From contig JAIQEU010000016.1 in assembly GCA_020073665.1 (NCBI GenBank), forward strand, positions 124,001 to 188,000: a stretch of 64,000 bases of DNA, in the 5' to 3' direction. Under the pieces are notes generated by a model that was given only the letters and a program-made list of their open reading frames with translations, was not told the origin of the DNA and made no database searches. Of the stretch, positions 8,497-17,800 are shown one piece after another; positions within the stretch are counted from its first letter, which is position 1; every line of letters begins with the position of its first letter. This stretch comes from Terriglobia bacterium. Lineage in GTDB: Bacteria > Acidobacteriota > Terriglobia > Terriglobales > Acidobacteriaceae. The position numbers and the translations under genes are program-made.

Positions 8497-9027
8497 ATGC
8501 CGATCCTGGAAAACATTGCGGCCATCGCCAAGGGTATGAGCATCACTTTCAAGGAGATGCTGCAGCCTACCGTGGTGGAGAACTATCCCGATGGACCGGG
8601 ACCGCTCAAAGGCGCCAAGTTCCAGGAACGCTTCCGTGGCGTACACGTGCTGCAGCGCGATGAAAATGGCCTGGAGAAGTGCGTGGCCTGCTTTCTGTGT
8701 GCGGCGGCCTGCCCCTCGAACTGCATCTACATTGAGGCCGCCGAGAACACCGCGGCCCACCGCGTAAGCGGCGCCGAACGCTACGCCAAGGTCTACAACA
8801 TCGACTATAACCGGTGCATTTTTTGCGGGTATTGCGTGGAGGCTTGTCCGACCGACGCGATTACCCATGGCCATGGATTTGAGATCGCGACCTTCAATGC
8901 CAGCGCGCTGGTGTATCGCAAGGAGCAAATGCTGGCAGCCGCGCCCGCGCATATGGGCGCGAACGCGGTGTTCAATCAGGATGCGGTTTCTACGGGCGCC
9001 CCGGCGTTGCCCGGGCAGGGGAGTTGA
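8497..9027 (+). CDS. nuoI: NuoI-like ferredoxin subunit of NADH-quinone oxidoreductase
   Basis: A protein of 176 residues with two tetranuclear cluster motifs, CVACFLCAAACP and CIFCGYCVEACP, spaced as in NuoI (complex I peripheral arm, electron transfer to quinone). The N-terminus MPILENIAAIAKGMSITFKE is the membrane-interacting helix of the family, so the ATG at 8497 was chosen over the in-frame upstream start. A TATACT hexamer lies only 8 nt before the ATG, so a leaderless or very short leader transcript is possible. No other nuo genes are nearby, and a second homologue lies at 58187. A terminator-like hairpin follows. Confidence 0.88.
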   Translation: MPILENIAAIAKGMSITFKEMLQPTVVENYPDGPGPLKGAKFQERFRGVHVLQRDENGLEKCVACFLCAAACPSNCIYIEAAENTAAHRVSGAERYAKVYNIDYNRCIFCGYCVEACPTDAITHGHGFEIATFNASALVYRKEQMLAAAPAHMGANAVFNQDAVSTGAPALPGQGS

Positions 9028-9055
9028 GAGTTCAACCCGCGTGATCCAGAAAGTG

Positions 9056-9083
9056 AAACGCCGGTCCCAGTGGGCCGGCGTTT
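9056..9083 (+). terminator. Terminator-like hairpin after nuoI
   Basis: AAACGCCGG and CCGGCGTTT form a 9-bp stem around a GC-rich loop, 28 bp after the nuoI stop. The T tract is short, so termination efficiency is uncertain. Confidence 0.6.
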
Positions 9084-9125
9084 GTGCATAAGACCAGTTG
9101 TCAGTAGCCGGTTCGCGGTTCTCAG

Positions 9126-12100
9126 ATGAGTGCCTTTCTTCAAGCCGTGCGGGAACGCGTCGTCATCTACGACGGCGCGATGGGGACAAACATCCAGTTC
9201 CGTGGTCCCAGTGTGGATGATTTCTGGGGCAAGGAAGGCTGCAACGAAATCCTGGTGCTGAGCCGGCCGGACATCATCAAGGACATTCACGCGGAATTTT
9301 TCAGCGTGGGTTGTGACGTGGTGGAGACAGACACGTTTGGAGCAACACCCGTGGTTCTGGCGGAATACGAACTGCAAGACAGGACCATCGAAATCAACCG
9401 GGCCGCGGCGCGGATCGCAAGGGAGGTGGCGCAGCAGTTCTCTACCAATGCCCAGCCCCGGTTCGTGGCCGGGTCGATTGGGCCTACCACCAAGCTGCCG
9501 TCGCTCGGGCACATCAAGTTCGACGACATGGTGGCCGGATACGTCACCCAAGCCACCGGACTGATCGAGGGGGGAGTTGATGTCCTGCTGGTGGAGACCT
9601 GCCAGGACCTGCTGCAGGCAAAAGCGGCGCTGGTCGGCGTGTTCGAAGCTATGCAGAAGGCCGGGAAGCGCCTGCCGGTTACGGTGCAGGTGACGCTGGA
9701 AGCGACCGGAACCATGCTGCTGGGGACGGAGATCGGGGCGGCCCTGACCGCGCTCGAGCCCTTCGACGTGGACGTGATCGGACTCAACTGCGCCACCGGG
9801 CCGGTCGAGATGAATGACTCGGTCCGTTACCTGGGAGTGAATTCCACCAAGTACATCTCTGTGCTGCCCAACGCTGGGCTACCGCAGAACGAAGGCGGGC
9901 ACGCGGTCTACAAGCTCAAGCCAGAGGATCTTGCCCAGTATCACAAGCACTTCATCGCCGATTACGGAGTGCGCATTGTAGGGGGATGCTGCGGAACCAC
10001 TCCCGCGCACCTGAAGGCGGTGGTGGATGCGGTCTCGGGTGTGGAACCGGCCAGGCGCGACGTAAAGCCGACCGCGGCCGCTTCTTCGGCGTACACCTCG
10101 GTGCCGCTGGATCTTGATCCCAAACCCCTGATTGTGGCCGAGGAAATGAACACGACTACCCGGGTCGAACATTTCCGCAACCTGGTGCGCAGCAAGAAGT
10201 ACGACGACATTCTCGCCCTGGCGAAGAAGCTGGTGAACGAAGGCTCGCACATGCTCGACCTGTGCTGTGCCATCGTGGGCGAGGACGAGAAGGGCTACAT
10301 TACGGCCATCCTGGAGAAGGTGGCGACGCGGGTGCCGGCGCCCATCCTGGTGGATTCGACCGAAGCCGACGTGGTGGAAGAGGCGCTGAAACGGATTCCG
10401 GGGAAGGCGATCATCAATTCCATCAACCTGGAAGATGGCGAGAAGCGCACTTCAAAAGTGCTGCCGATGGCCAAGCGCTACGGAGCAGCGGTGATTGCGC
10501 TGACCATCGACGAGGAAGGCATGGCGTTGACGGCGGAGAAGAAGGTCGCCATCGCGCACCGCATCTTTGACTTGGCAACCAAGAAATACGGCATCCGCCC
10601 GGTGGAGATCATCTTCGACGCGCTGACGCTTCCCATATCCACGGGGCAGGACGAGTACCGGACGGCGGGGATGGAGACGCTGGCGGCGGTCAAGCGCATC
10701 AAACAGGAACTACCCGAGGTGAAGACCATCCTCGGGGTGTCGAACATTTCGTTTGGGCTGGATGCCTATCCGCGGCGAGTGTTGAACTCGGTTTTCATGC
10801 ATGAGGCGGTGGACAACGGCCTCGATATGGCCATTGTGAACTACACCAAGATCTATCCCTTGTACAAGATTCCTCATGAAGAGGTTGAGCTCGCGCGGAA
10901 GCTGATTCATCGCGACACTACCGACGGCGACCCGCTGCAGCGATACATGCAGCACTTTGCTGGAACCAAAGGCAAGATTCAGGGCTCGACCACGGCGCAC
11001 GTGGAAACTCTTTCGGTTGATGACAAGCTGAAGTTCGCCATCATCAACGGCGAGAAGGCGGTCGGCGACGGAGCCCAGAAGAAGACGCTGGAAGAATTGC
11101 TGGAAGATGCGCTGGCACAGTACTCGCCGCTGGAACTGATCAACACGGTTCTGCTGGACGGAATGCGGACCGTTGGTGAGCTTTTCGGCGCACGCAAGAT
11201 GCAGCTGCCTTCGGTGCTCGATTCAGCCGCGGTGATGAAGCAGGCGGTGGCATATCTCGAGCCCAAGATGGAGAAGAAAGCCGGCTCGCAGAAGGGCACG
11301 ATTGTGCTGGCCACGGTGAAGGGCGACGTCCACGACATTGGCAAGAACCTGGTGGACATCATTCTGACCAACAACGGATTCCGCGTGGTGAACCTGGGAA
11401 TCAAGCAGCCGGGAGACACCATCATCCGCGCAGCCCAGGAGCATCGGGCGGATGCCATCGGACTCAGCGGGTTGCTGGTGAAATCGACGCTGGAAATGAA
11501 GTACGTGATCCAGGACCTGCAGCTGCAGAAGCTGGAGTTTCCGGTGATCTGCGGTGGAGCGGCACTGACTCGCAAGTACGTGGAGGACGATCTGCGACGG
11601 GAATACGCCAATGCCGTGTTCTATGCCGACGATGCGTTTGCCGGACTACACATCATGGAGGACCTGGCTTCACCGAACGGGGGACGGGATGCGCGTTTGG
11701 CGGAAGGACGCACGGTCAAGGAGTATGCGAAAGCAGCCGTAGTGGACGCCGAGATCGGCCCCGTATTTGCCGAACGCAGCCCGGTGGTGGGCGATGCACC
11801 CAATATCCCGACGCCTCCTTTCTGGGGCGTACGGGTAAAAAGAGACTTCGATCTGCGGGAATTGTTCCAGTACATCAACGACACCGCGCTGTTCAAGAAC
11901 CAGTGGCAGTTGAAGACTGCCTCGCAGGAAGACTATGCGCGGCTGGTCGAACAAAAGTACCGGCCGATCAAGCAGCAGCTGCAAGAGGATGTGATCGCCA
12001 ACGGGGTGTTTGAACCCAAGGCGGTGTACGGATACTTTCCGGCGCAGAGTGAGGGCAATGACGTCGTGGTATACGCACCTGAGGATGGGTACCGAGTACC

Positions 12101-12668
12101 TAGTACCGAGTACCGAGCGGGCCGGGGCGAGCCTTCGGCGACCGGAGCAGGCTTAAGCGAGGGCAGAGAATTGCTGCGTTTCACGTTCCCCCGCCAAAAA
12201 GAAGGTCGTAAGCTCTCGATCGCGGATTTCTTCGCCCCAAAAGCGTCAGGGAAGATGGACGTCATCGGGTTGTCGCTGGTGACCATGGGGTCGAAGGCCA
12301 CCCAGGAGACACTGCGGTTGTTTGAAGGCGGAGAGTACACCCGCTACCTGTATCTGCACGGGCTGAGCGTGGAAACGGCGGAGGCGCTGGCCGAATATCA
12401 GCACAAGACCATGCGCAAAGAACTGGGCATCGACGGAGAAGATTCTCCGCATATTCGCGACCTGTTCCATCAGAAGTATCGCGGGGCGCGGTACTCGTTT
12501 GGATATCCAGCCTGTCCGAACCTGGAAGACCAGACCAAGTTATTCGCCGTGCTGAAGCCCGAAGAGAACGTGGGCGTGCGGTTGACCTCAGCTTTCCTGC
12601 TGGAACCGGAGCAGTCGACCTCGGCGATTGTGGTGCATCATCCGGCGGCGAAGTATTTCGTGGTGTGA
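9126..12668 (+). CDS. metH: Cobalamin-dependent methionine synthase MetH
   Basis: Transfers methyl from methyltetrahydrofolate to homocysteine through cobalamin. The 1180-residue protein has all four modules. The homocysteine domain (about 1-310) has YDGAMGTNIQ, zinc ligands in GLNCATG and VGGCCGTTPAHL. The pterin domain (about 335-600) has LDLCCAIVGEDEK. The cobalamin domain (about 640-880) has the cap and GDVHDIGKNLV containing the cobalt-binding His. The C-terminal SAM-dependent reactivation domain (about 900-1180) has YFPAQSEGND and DFFAPKASGKMD. In the last domain about 25 extra residues after VVVYAPEDG are encoded by TACCGAGTAC-type repeats. No B12 or SAM riboswitch is evident in the short upstream spacer. 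Confidence 0.95.
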   Translation: MSAFLQAVRERVVIYDGAMGTNIQFRGPSVDDFWGKEGCNEILVLSRPDIIKDIHAEFFSVGCDVVETDTFGATPVVLAEYELQDRTIEINRAAARIAREVAQQFSTNAQPRFVAGSIGPTTKLPSLGHIKFDDMVAGYVTQATGLIEGGVDVLLVETCQDLLQAKAALVGVFEAMQKAGKRLPVTVQVTLEATGTMLLGTEIGAALTALEPFDVDVIGLNCATGPVEMNDSVRYLGVNSTKYISVLPNAGLPQNEGGHAVYKLKPEDLAQYHKHFIADYGVRIVGGCCGTTPAHLKAVVDAVSGVEPARRDVKPTAAASSAYTSVPLDLDPKPLIVAEEMNTTTRVEHFRNLVRSKKYDDILALAKKLVNEGSHMLDLCCAIVGEDEKGYITAILEKVATRVPAPILVDSTEADVVEEALKRIPGKAIINSINLEDGEKRTSKVLPMAKRYGAAVIALTIDEEGMALTAEKKVAIAHRIFDLATKKYGIRPVEIIFDALTLPISTGQDEYRTAGMETLAAVKRIKQELPEVKTILGVSNISFGLDAYPRRVLNSVFMHEAVDNGLDMAIVNYTKIYPLYKIPHEEVELARKLIHRDTTDGDPLQRYMQHFAGTKGKIQGSTTAHVETLSVDDKLKFAIINGEKAVGDGAQKKTLEELLEDALAQYSPLELINTVLLDGMRTVGELFGARKMQLPSVLDSAAVMKQAVAYLEPKMEKKAGSQKGTIVLATVKGDVHDIGKNLVDIILTNNGFRVVNLGIKQPGDTIIRAAQEHRADAIGLSGLLVKSTLEMKYVIQDLQLQKLEFPVICGGAALTRKYVEDDLRREYANAVFYADDAFAGLHIMEDLASPNGGRDARLAEGRTVKEYAKAAVVDAEIGPVFAERSPVVGDAPNIPTPPFWGVRVKRDFDLRELFQYINDTALFKNQWQLKTASQEDYARLVEQKYRPIKQQLQEDVIANGVFEPKAVYGYFPAQSEGNDVVVYAPEDGYRVPSTEYRAGRGEPSATGAGLSEGRELLRFTFPRQKEGRKLSIADFFAPKASGKMDVIGLSLVTMGSKATQETLRLFEGGEYTRYLYLHGLSVETAEALAEYQHKTMRKELGIDGEDSPHIRDLFHQKYRGARYSFGYPACPNLEDQTKLFAVLKPEENVGVRLTSAFLLEPEQSTSAIVVHHPAAKYFVV
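12089..12117. repeat. Low-complexity repeat inside metH
   Basis: Three direct copies of GTACC(T)GAGTAC-like units occur in frame within the reactivation-domain coding sequence. The surrounding residues (YRVPSTEYRAGRG onward) have no counterpart that I know in MetH proteins. Confidence 0.6.
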
Positions 12669-12684
12669 GAGGAAAGCGAAATCA

Positions 12685-12713
12685 GCCACGGATCGGCATA
12701 GATTCGCACGGAT
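12685..12713. repeat. Dispersed intergenic repeat, CCACGGAT type
   Basis: GCCACGGAT, then GATTCGCACGGAT, in the short spacer after metH. A related copy is at 43651-43678. Confidence 0.5.
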
Positions 12714-12739
12714 AGAACCCAAAATAATCGCTGGTGGCC

Positions 12740-13018
12740 CTAACGTACCGCCTTCTTCTCGTAGGTCATGGGGCGGGCGCTCCGCGGCGGGCGCTTAATG
12801 CCGTCGCGCAGCTGGCGGACATCGATCTTCAGTTCGGAGATGGTGCGGCTCAGGGTGTTGCGGTGCATGCCGAGCTGGCGGGCAGCGCGGCACTGGTTGC
12901 CCTTGTTCTCCTGCAGTACGGTCAGGATGAAGCGTTTCTTGAATTCGCGGACCGCCTCGGAATACAGAATGTTGCTCTTGTACATCTGCATGATGAGAGC
13001 TTCGAGCTGGTCTTTCAC
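12740..13018 (-). CDS. Fis-type helix-turn-helix protein
   Basis: A protein of 92 residues. The central segment FILTVLQENKGNQCRAARQL followed by GMHRNTLSRTISEL is the C-terminal Fis/NtrC DNA-binding helix-turn-helix (about residues 30-66). There is no receiver or AAA domain, so it is a stand-alone DNA-binding protein. It is transcribed away from the cvpA/purC genes on the same strand and may form the end of that operon. Targets are unknown; related stand-alone proteins act as nucleoid-associated or global regulators. Confidence 0.75.
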   Translation of the reverse strand: MKDQLEALIMQMYKSNILYSEAVREFKKRFILTVLQENKGNQCRAARQLGMHRNTLSRTISELKIDVRQLRDGIKRPPRSARPMTYEKKAVR

Positions 13019-13068
13019 GGTATCTCTCTTTCCTGGTCAAAAAAGCTGCCAGCGAATAAAGTCGTGGG

Positions 13069-13623
13069 CTACTTGCCCGTTCCAGTGCGCGGGGCCGGAC
13101 TTGGCGGTGGTTGGCCACCGCGGTGAAGCAGGTCGAGTCCCTGGTAAAACCGGGCGCGCAACTCCGACGGCGCCACCCAGATTGCGGCCCGTCCGGCCAC
13201 CAGGAAATATGGGGCCAGTTCGGACCCGTTCAGCCAACCGGACGTGGGCGCGAACGCGGTCATACCCATCAGGAACACGGCCACAAACAACACGCCTCGC
13301 ACCAGGCCCAACAAGGCGCCCAGAGTGCGATCCAAGAAACTCAAGCCGACTTCTTTCAACATCCAGCGGACCAGTCGCCCGCTCAGGCTGGCCACGACCA
13401 TCACTGCAATAAAGATGGTCAGGAAGCCTGCAATCTCCGCAAACCACGCCGCTTTCAGGAATTGCGAAAACCAATCGGCCAGCCGTCGATACTGCCACGC
13501 GGCCAGCAAATATCCCAGCACCAGGCCTGCCATGCCGAAGGCTTGGTGGAAAAAGCCTTCGCTGGCCGCCTGGATCACTGAGATCACGACGACTGCAATG
13601 ATGATCCAATCGGCGACGCTCAT
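13069..13623 (-). CDS. cvpA: CvpA-family membrane protein
   Basis: A protein of 184 residues with four hydrophobic segments. It begins MSVADWIIIAVVVISVIQAA, the family's first helix, followed by GFFHQAFGMAGLVLGYLLA and the conserved FLDRTLGALLGLVRGVLFVA helix. CvpA is needed for colicin V production and envelope homeostasis in E. coli, where it is encoded next to purF. Here it directly follows purC on the same strand, a different but similar purine-gene association. The C-terminal tail is Pro-rich and non-conserved. Confidence 0.85.
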   Translation of the reverse strand: MSVADWIIIAVVVISVIQAASEGFFHQAFGMAGLVLGYLLAAWQYRRLADWFSQFLKAAWFAEIAGFLTIFIAVMVVASLSGRLVRWMLKEVGLSFLDRTLGALLGLVRGVLFVAVFLMGMTAFAPTSGWLNGSELAPYFLVAGRAAIWVAPSELRARFYQGLDLLHRGGQPPPSPAPRTGTGK

Positions 13624-13650
13624 GGGACGGTCCCACGAGCGGTTTTGTGG

Positions 13651-14565
13651 CTACGCATTCAGTTCGCGTCCTGTGAGCCGAGTATAGGCCTCAAGATACT
13701 TTTCGCTGGTACGGCGAGCCACCTCAGGGGGGAGGGCAGGGGCCGGTGGCTGCTTATTCCAGCGAATTTCTTCCAGGTAATCGCGAACGTACTGCTTGTC
13801 ATAGGAATCCTGCGCCTTGCCCGGTTGGTAGGTGTCGGCCGGCCAGAAGCGGGAGGAATCCGGGGTAAGCACCTCGTCGGCCAGGGTGATGCCGGCCGGC
13901 GTACGCCCAAACTCAAACTTGGTATCGGCAATAATGATACCCTTTTGCCGCGCATGATCAGAGGCCTTCTGGTAAAGCTCCAGGCTGACTTCGCGAAGCC
14001 GGCGGCTGTCTTCGGGACCAACAATCTTGCACATGTCTTCGAACGAAATGTTTATGTCGTGCCCGCTGGAGGCCTTGGTCGCGGGGGTGAAAATCGGTTC
14101 GGGGAGTCGGGCTGACTCCTTCAAGCCGGAGGGCAGCGCGATGCCGCACACTTTGCCCGAAGCCTGGTATTCCTTCCACCCGGATCCGGACAGGTAGCCG
14201 CGCACCACACACTCGACCGGGAACATGTCGCCGCGCACCACCAGCATGGAGCGTCCGCGAAGCTGGTCGGCGTATTTCTGGACCGCGGCGGGATAACGCT
14301 CGACGTCAGCGGTGATCAAGTGGTTGGCGACGACGTCTTTGAGAAACTCGAACCAGAAGAGTGAAATCTGGGTCAGGACGCATCCCTTGTGCGGGATACC
14401 GGTAGCCAGCACGTAATCGAACGCCGAGATGCGGTCGGTGGCGACAAACAGCAGGCGGTCGCTGTCCAGACGGTAGACGTCGCGGACTTTGCCGCTGGCA
14501 TGCAGTTGGAGATCGGGGAAGTCTGTCTGCAAAAGAACGGAGTCGAGAAGTTCGGGGCTCATCAT
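13651..14565 (-). CDS. purC: SAICAR synthetase PurC
   Basis: Phosphoribosylaminoimidazole-succinocarboxamide synthase, a step of de novo purine synthesis using ATP, CAIR and aspartate. The 304 residues fit the longer, eukaryote-like form. Motifs are GKVRDVYRLDSDRLLFVATD near residue 25, SAFDYVLATGIPHKG, VVRGYLSGSGWKEY, and IIADTKFEFG with DEVLTPDSSRFWP. The start is ATG-ATG at 14565; either may be used and there is no clear Shine-Dalgarno. A good sigma70-type promoter is seen upstream. cvpA follows. Confidence 0.95.
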   Translation of the reverse strand: MMSPELLDSVLLQTDFPDLQLHASGKVRDVYRLDSDRLLFVATDRISAFDYVLATGIPHKGCVLTQISLFWFEFLKDVVANHLITADVERYPAAVQKYADQLRGRSMLVVRGDMFPVECVVRGYLSGSGWKEYQASGKVCGIALPSGLKESARLPEPIFTPATKASSGHDINISFEDMCKIVGPEDSRRLREVSLELYQKASDHARQKGIIIADTKFEFGRTPAGITLADEVLTPDSSRFWPADTYQPGKAQDSYDKQYVRDYLEEIRWNKQPPAPALPPEVARRTSEKYLEAYTRLTGRELNA

Positions 14566-14593
14566 GGAATTTTACAGGCAGAAAACGTGCCGT

Positions 14594-14621
14594 ATTCTAG
14601 CCCTCTAATAATTTTTGTCAA
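14594..14621 (-). promoter_or_regulatory. Sigma70-type promoter for purC
   Basis: On the minus strand TTGACA (14621-14616) is followed after 16 nt by TAGAAT (14599-14594), with the purC start codon about 30 nt downstream. It lies in an AT-rich island in otherwise GC-rich sequence. Confidence 0.65.
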
Positions 14622-14771
14622 CCGCCTGCGTCACAATCTTATGTTCGGCGGCTATCCGGTTCGGAACAATGAGGTTGACAGGAATGCGAGGGGACGAAAG
14701 CCTTACGGGGCGCTGGTTTCAAGAGCTGGGAATTGTGGAAAAGCTGAGGATGGCGGAGGATAAACTGGCCT

Positions 14772-14861
14772 AGTCGTCAGTCTTCCGTCGCCGGTCGTCA
14801 GCAGAAACAAAATCTGACTCAACCCGTCCCTTGACGACTGACGGCGGATGGCTGACGACTC
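14772..14861. repeat. Large imperfect palindrome, GTCGTCAG type
   Basis: Two arms of about 33 nt, starting AGTCGTCAG (14772) and ending CTGACGACT (about 14852-14860), are inverted copies with scattered mismatches. They are placed immediately downstream of smc and within the 302-bp gap between purC and smc. The rest of that gap holds only the purC promoter. Confidence 0.7.
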
Positions 14862-14867
14862 ATTTTT

Positions 14868-17800
14868 CTACGCGGTGGCCCCAAATCGCACGGACACCAG
14901 CTTGGAAACTCCCGGTTCCTGCATCGTCACTCCATAAAGCACAGGCGCGATGCTCATCGTCTTCTTACTGTGGGTGATGAGCACGAACTGGGTCTGCACC
15001 GACATCTCTTTCACCAGTTCGGTGAAGCGGCCGATGTTGGCTTCGTCGAGCGGGGCGTCCACTTCGTCCAGAATGCAGAACGGGCTCGGCTGGTATTGGA
15101 AGATGCCGACCAGCAATGACAGCGCAGTCAGAGCCTTTTCGCCACCGGAAAGCAGCAGCACGTTCTGCAGCTTCTTGCCGGGAGGCGAGGCCACTACGTC
15201 GATGCCGCTCTCGGCGCTATTTTCCTCGTCCGTCAGGCGCATGAAAGCGTGGCCGCCGCCGAATAGCTTCTTGAAAGTGGCCTGGAAGTTCTCGTTGATC
15301 CGGGCGAATGCCTCTTCGAACTTCTGGCGCGAGAACACATCGATCTCGCGAATCGTGGCCTGGGTGTTTTCGATGGAGTCGACCAGGTCTTTGCGCTGCG
15401 TATCGAGAAATGTGTGGCGCTCGGCGGTTTCCTTGTACTCCTCCAGGGCCATCATGTTGACCGGTCCCATGGCGTCCAGGCGGGTACGCATCTCGCGGTA
15501 GGCCTGGTCCTGAACCGTCAATTCCTCGCCGGTCGCGATGGGGATAGTGCTGTCGGCCATCAGGGCGTGGCGCTCGACGCCGATTTCGTTCAGGCAGGTT
15601 TCGGCCATGTACTGGGCGTCAGATTCTAGCTTGGCGGCAGCAGCAGAGAGTTCACCCCGCCGGTCGCGCGCCTGATCGAGCAACTGGCGGGCGGTGCGCA
15701 AGGCCTCGTCGATCTCGGCCAGCCGGGCACGCACCTGCTCGGACTCGAACTGCAGCAGGCCGTCACGGGCTTCGGTAGCGTTGCCCTCGGTAGCGAGTTC
15801 CAAAAGCTGGGCCGCGATCTGCTGGTTTTCGGCTTCACGCTGTAGTTTCTCGACCGCAGAAGAGTCGATCTGGGCACGCAGGGAATTGATGCGCTCAGCC
15901 AATTCGCCCACCAGCGATTCGATTCTCTGAAGCACCGCGGAGGCGGCGCGATGGCGTTCCTCTAAGGTGGCTACGCGGGCGAGGTGGTGCGAGGCGTTCT
16001 CTGTGGCTTGGTCGCGGTGCTGGCGCAAACTAGCGAGTTGTTCGGTGGCGCTGGCCGCCTGGTGCTCTAGTCCGGCGCGTTGCTGGTCGAGCAAGGAAAT
16101 TTCCGCGCGGCGCGCATTGATCAACGATTCTTGCTCGGCTCGCTCCGCCGCCAGACGCTGCATTTCGCGCTGGCAGGTGGTCACGCGTTCGCCAATGCGA
16201 AGCATTTCGGACTCGAGTTGCTGCAGCATGTGGCCTGAGGTCATGGCCTGCTTTTCGGCTTCGCGTTTTTCGCCTTCCAGCCGGTCGAGCAGGGAAGTGA
16301 GTTCTTTGATGTCCCGGCCCAGGGAGAGGACGCGCAGTTCCTCATCGCGCAGCGCGGTTTCCATCTCGGCCAGAAGCCTCAGCACGTCGCGCAGTTCGCG
16401 CTTCATGGAAAGCGGGCCTTCGGAGCGCTGCTTGCCCCCGGTGACGGTTACGTTGTGGAAACACTCACCGGTTTGGGAGAGGAAGAAGGCATCGGGATTT
16501 TCCAGCGCCAGTTCGCGGGCGAACCCGGGGTTCGAAACAATGTAGCCATCGCGCAGCTTGGGCAGGATGACTTCAAGCGACCTGCCGAAACCGTTCAGCA
16601 CCCGGATGGAGTGCTTCAGGGGAAGGATGGAGTGGTCAGGCGGCGCCTGGCGGGCATTCTCGTCCACCGCGAAAGAGAACTTGGCTTGCGAGTCCTCAGG
16701 GTGGACCAGGAACGTAGCCCGGCCATCGACGTCGGTGCGCAGCAGGCGGAGGCCCTCGTCGGCCGCATCCCACGATTTCACTACGATGTAGTTCAGTTCG
16801 TCGCGCAGGAAGTCTTCCACCACGCCTTCGAAGCGGGGTTCCACTTCCAGGAAGTCAGCCAGCACGCCGGCCGGGGCGAGTCCGCTCTGCATTACTCCCG
16901 ATTGGAACAGGCGGCGAACCGATTCGGTGGAATAACCGTGTTCGGCGATGACCGCCTCGAGCGAGCCGCGCTTACCGATGGCGGAGGCGTATTCGGCGCG
17001 CAAGCCATCCAAGCGGGCCTTGCATTCGGTCTCGGCTTGGCGCTTGGATTGGATCAGCTGGCGCGTCTGGGCAATCTCCTCGGTCAGGCCGGAGACGCGT
17101 TGCGATACGGTCTCAAATTCCAGGGCAAGTTGTCCGCGCTGGCCGCCGAATGCTTCCACTTGAGAGCTGGCGGTCCGCATTTCGGTTTGCAAGCGCTGTC
17201 CTTCGCGATCCACGGCTGCCAGGCGCTCTTCGGCCTGGGTCAGCTGATTGCGTAGATCGGCAGACGCTGCCACCGCCTCCATGATGGCGAGGCGTGATGC
17301 CTCCTGCTGCTGCTCGAGGTCAGAGAGCGCGTTAGCGGCGTCGGTCGCTTCCTGCTGGCACTGCGCGTGTTCCCGCTGGGCAGCGGCAAGGTCGGCCGCG
17401 GCCGAGGCCAGGGTCTGGCGGTTGGAATCGCGCTCTGCCTCAAGCGTGGTCAGCCGCTGGCAAGCTTGCGCGAGTTCGGCATCGGAGGCTGCGGAACGGG
17501 CAATCAGTTCGGTGCAGCGCTCTTCATTGTGACGGCGCTGGGCGTGGGCGCGGTCGGTTTCAAGCTTGATCTGGTTCAACCGCTCGCGGTTCTCACGGAT
17601 CTCGGTCTCAATGCCATAACCACGCTGGGTGCGCTCGGCCTGTTCAGCCTCGAGTTGCTGGACGGTCTCGGCCTGCTGGCGCATTTCCTCCGACAGGGTA
17701 TTGATCTGAGCGTCGAGCGCCGCGCTTTCCTGGTCCAACTGGGCGAACTTGCTGGCCAGCACCAGGCGCAACTTGGCCCGCATCTCTTCCCGCAGGCGGG

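Noticed and set aside
9092-9125. Possible riboswitch before metH
   Set aside because: The spacer is too short and consists of low-complexity repeat words; no cobalamin or SAM riboswitch elements are seen.
16455-17255. Long open frames on the plus strand opposite smc
   Set aside because: They are antisense to an obviously intact smc gene and have no recognisable motif.
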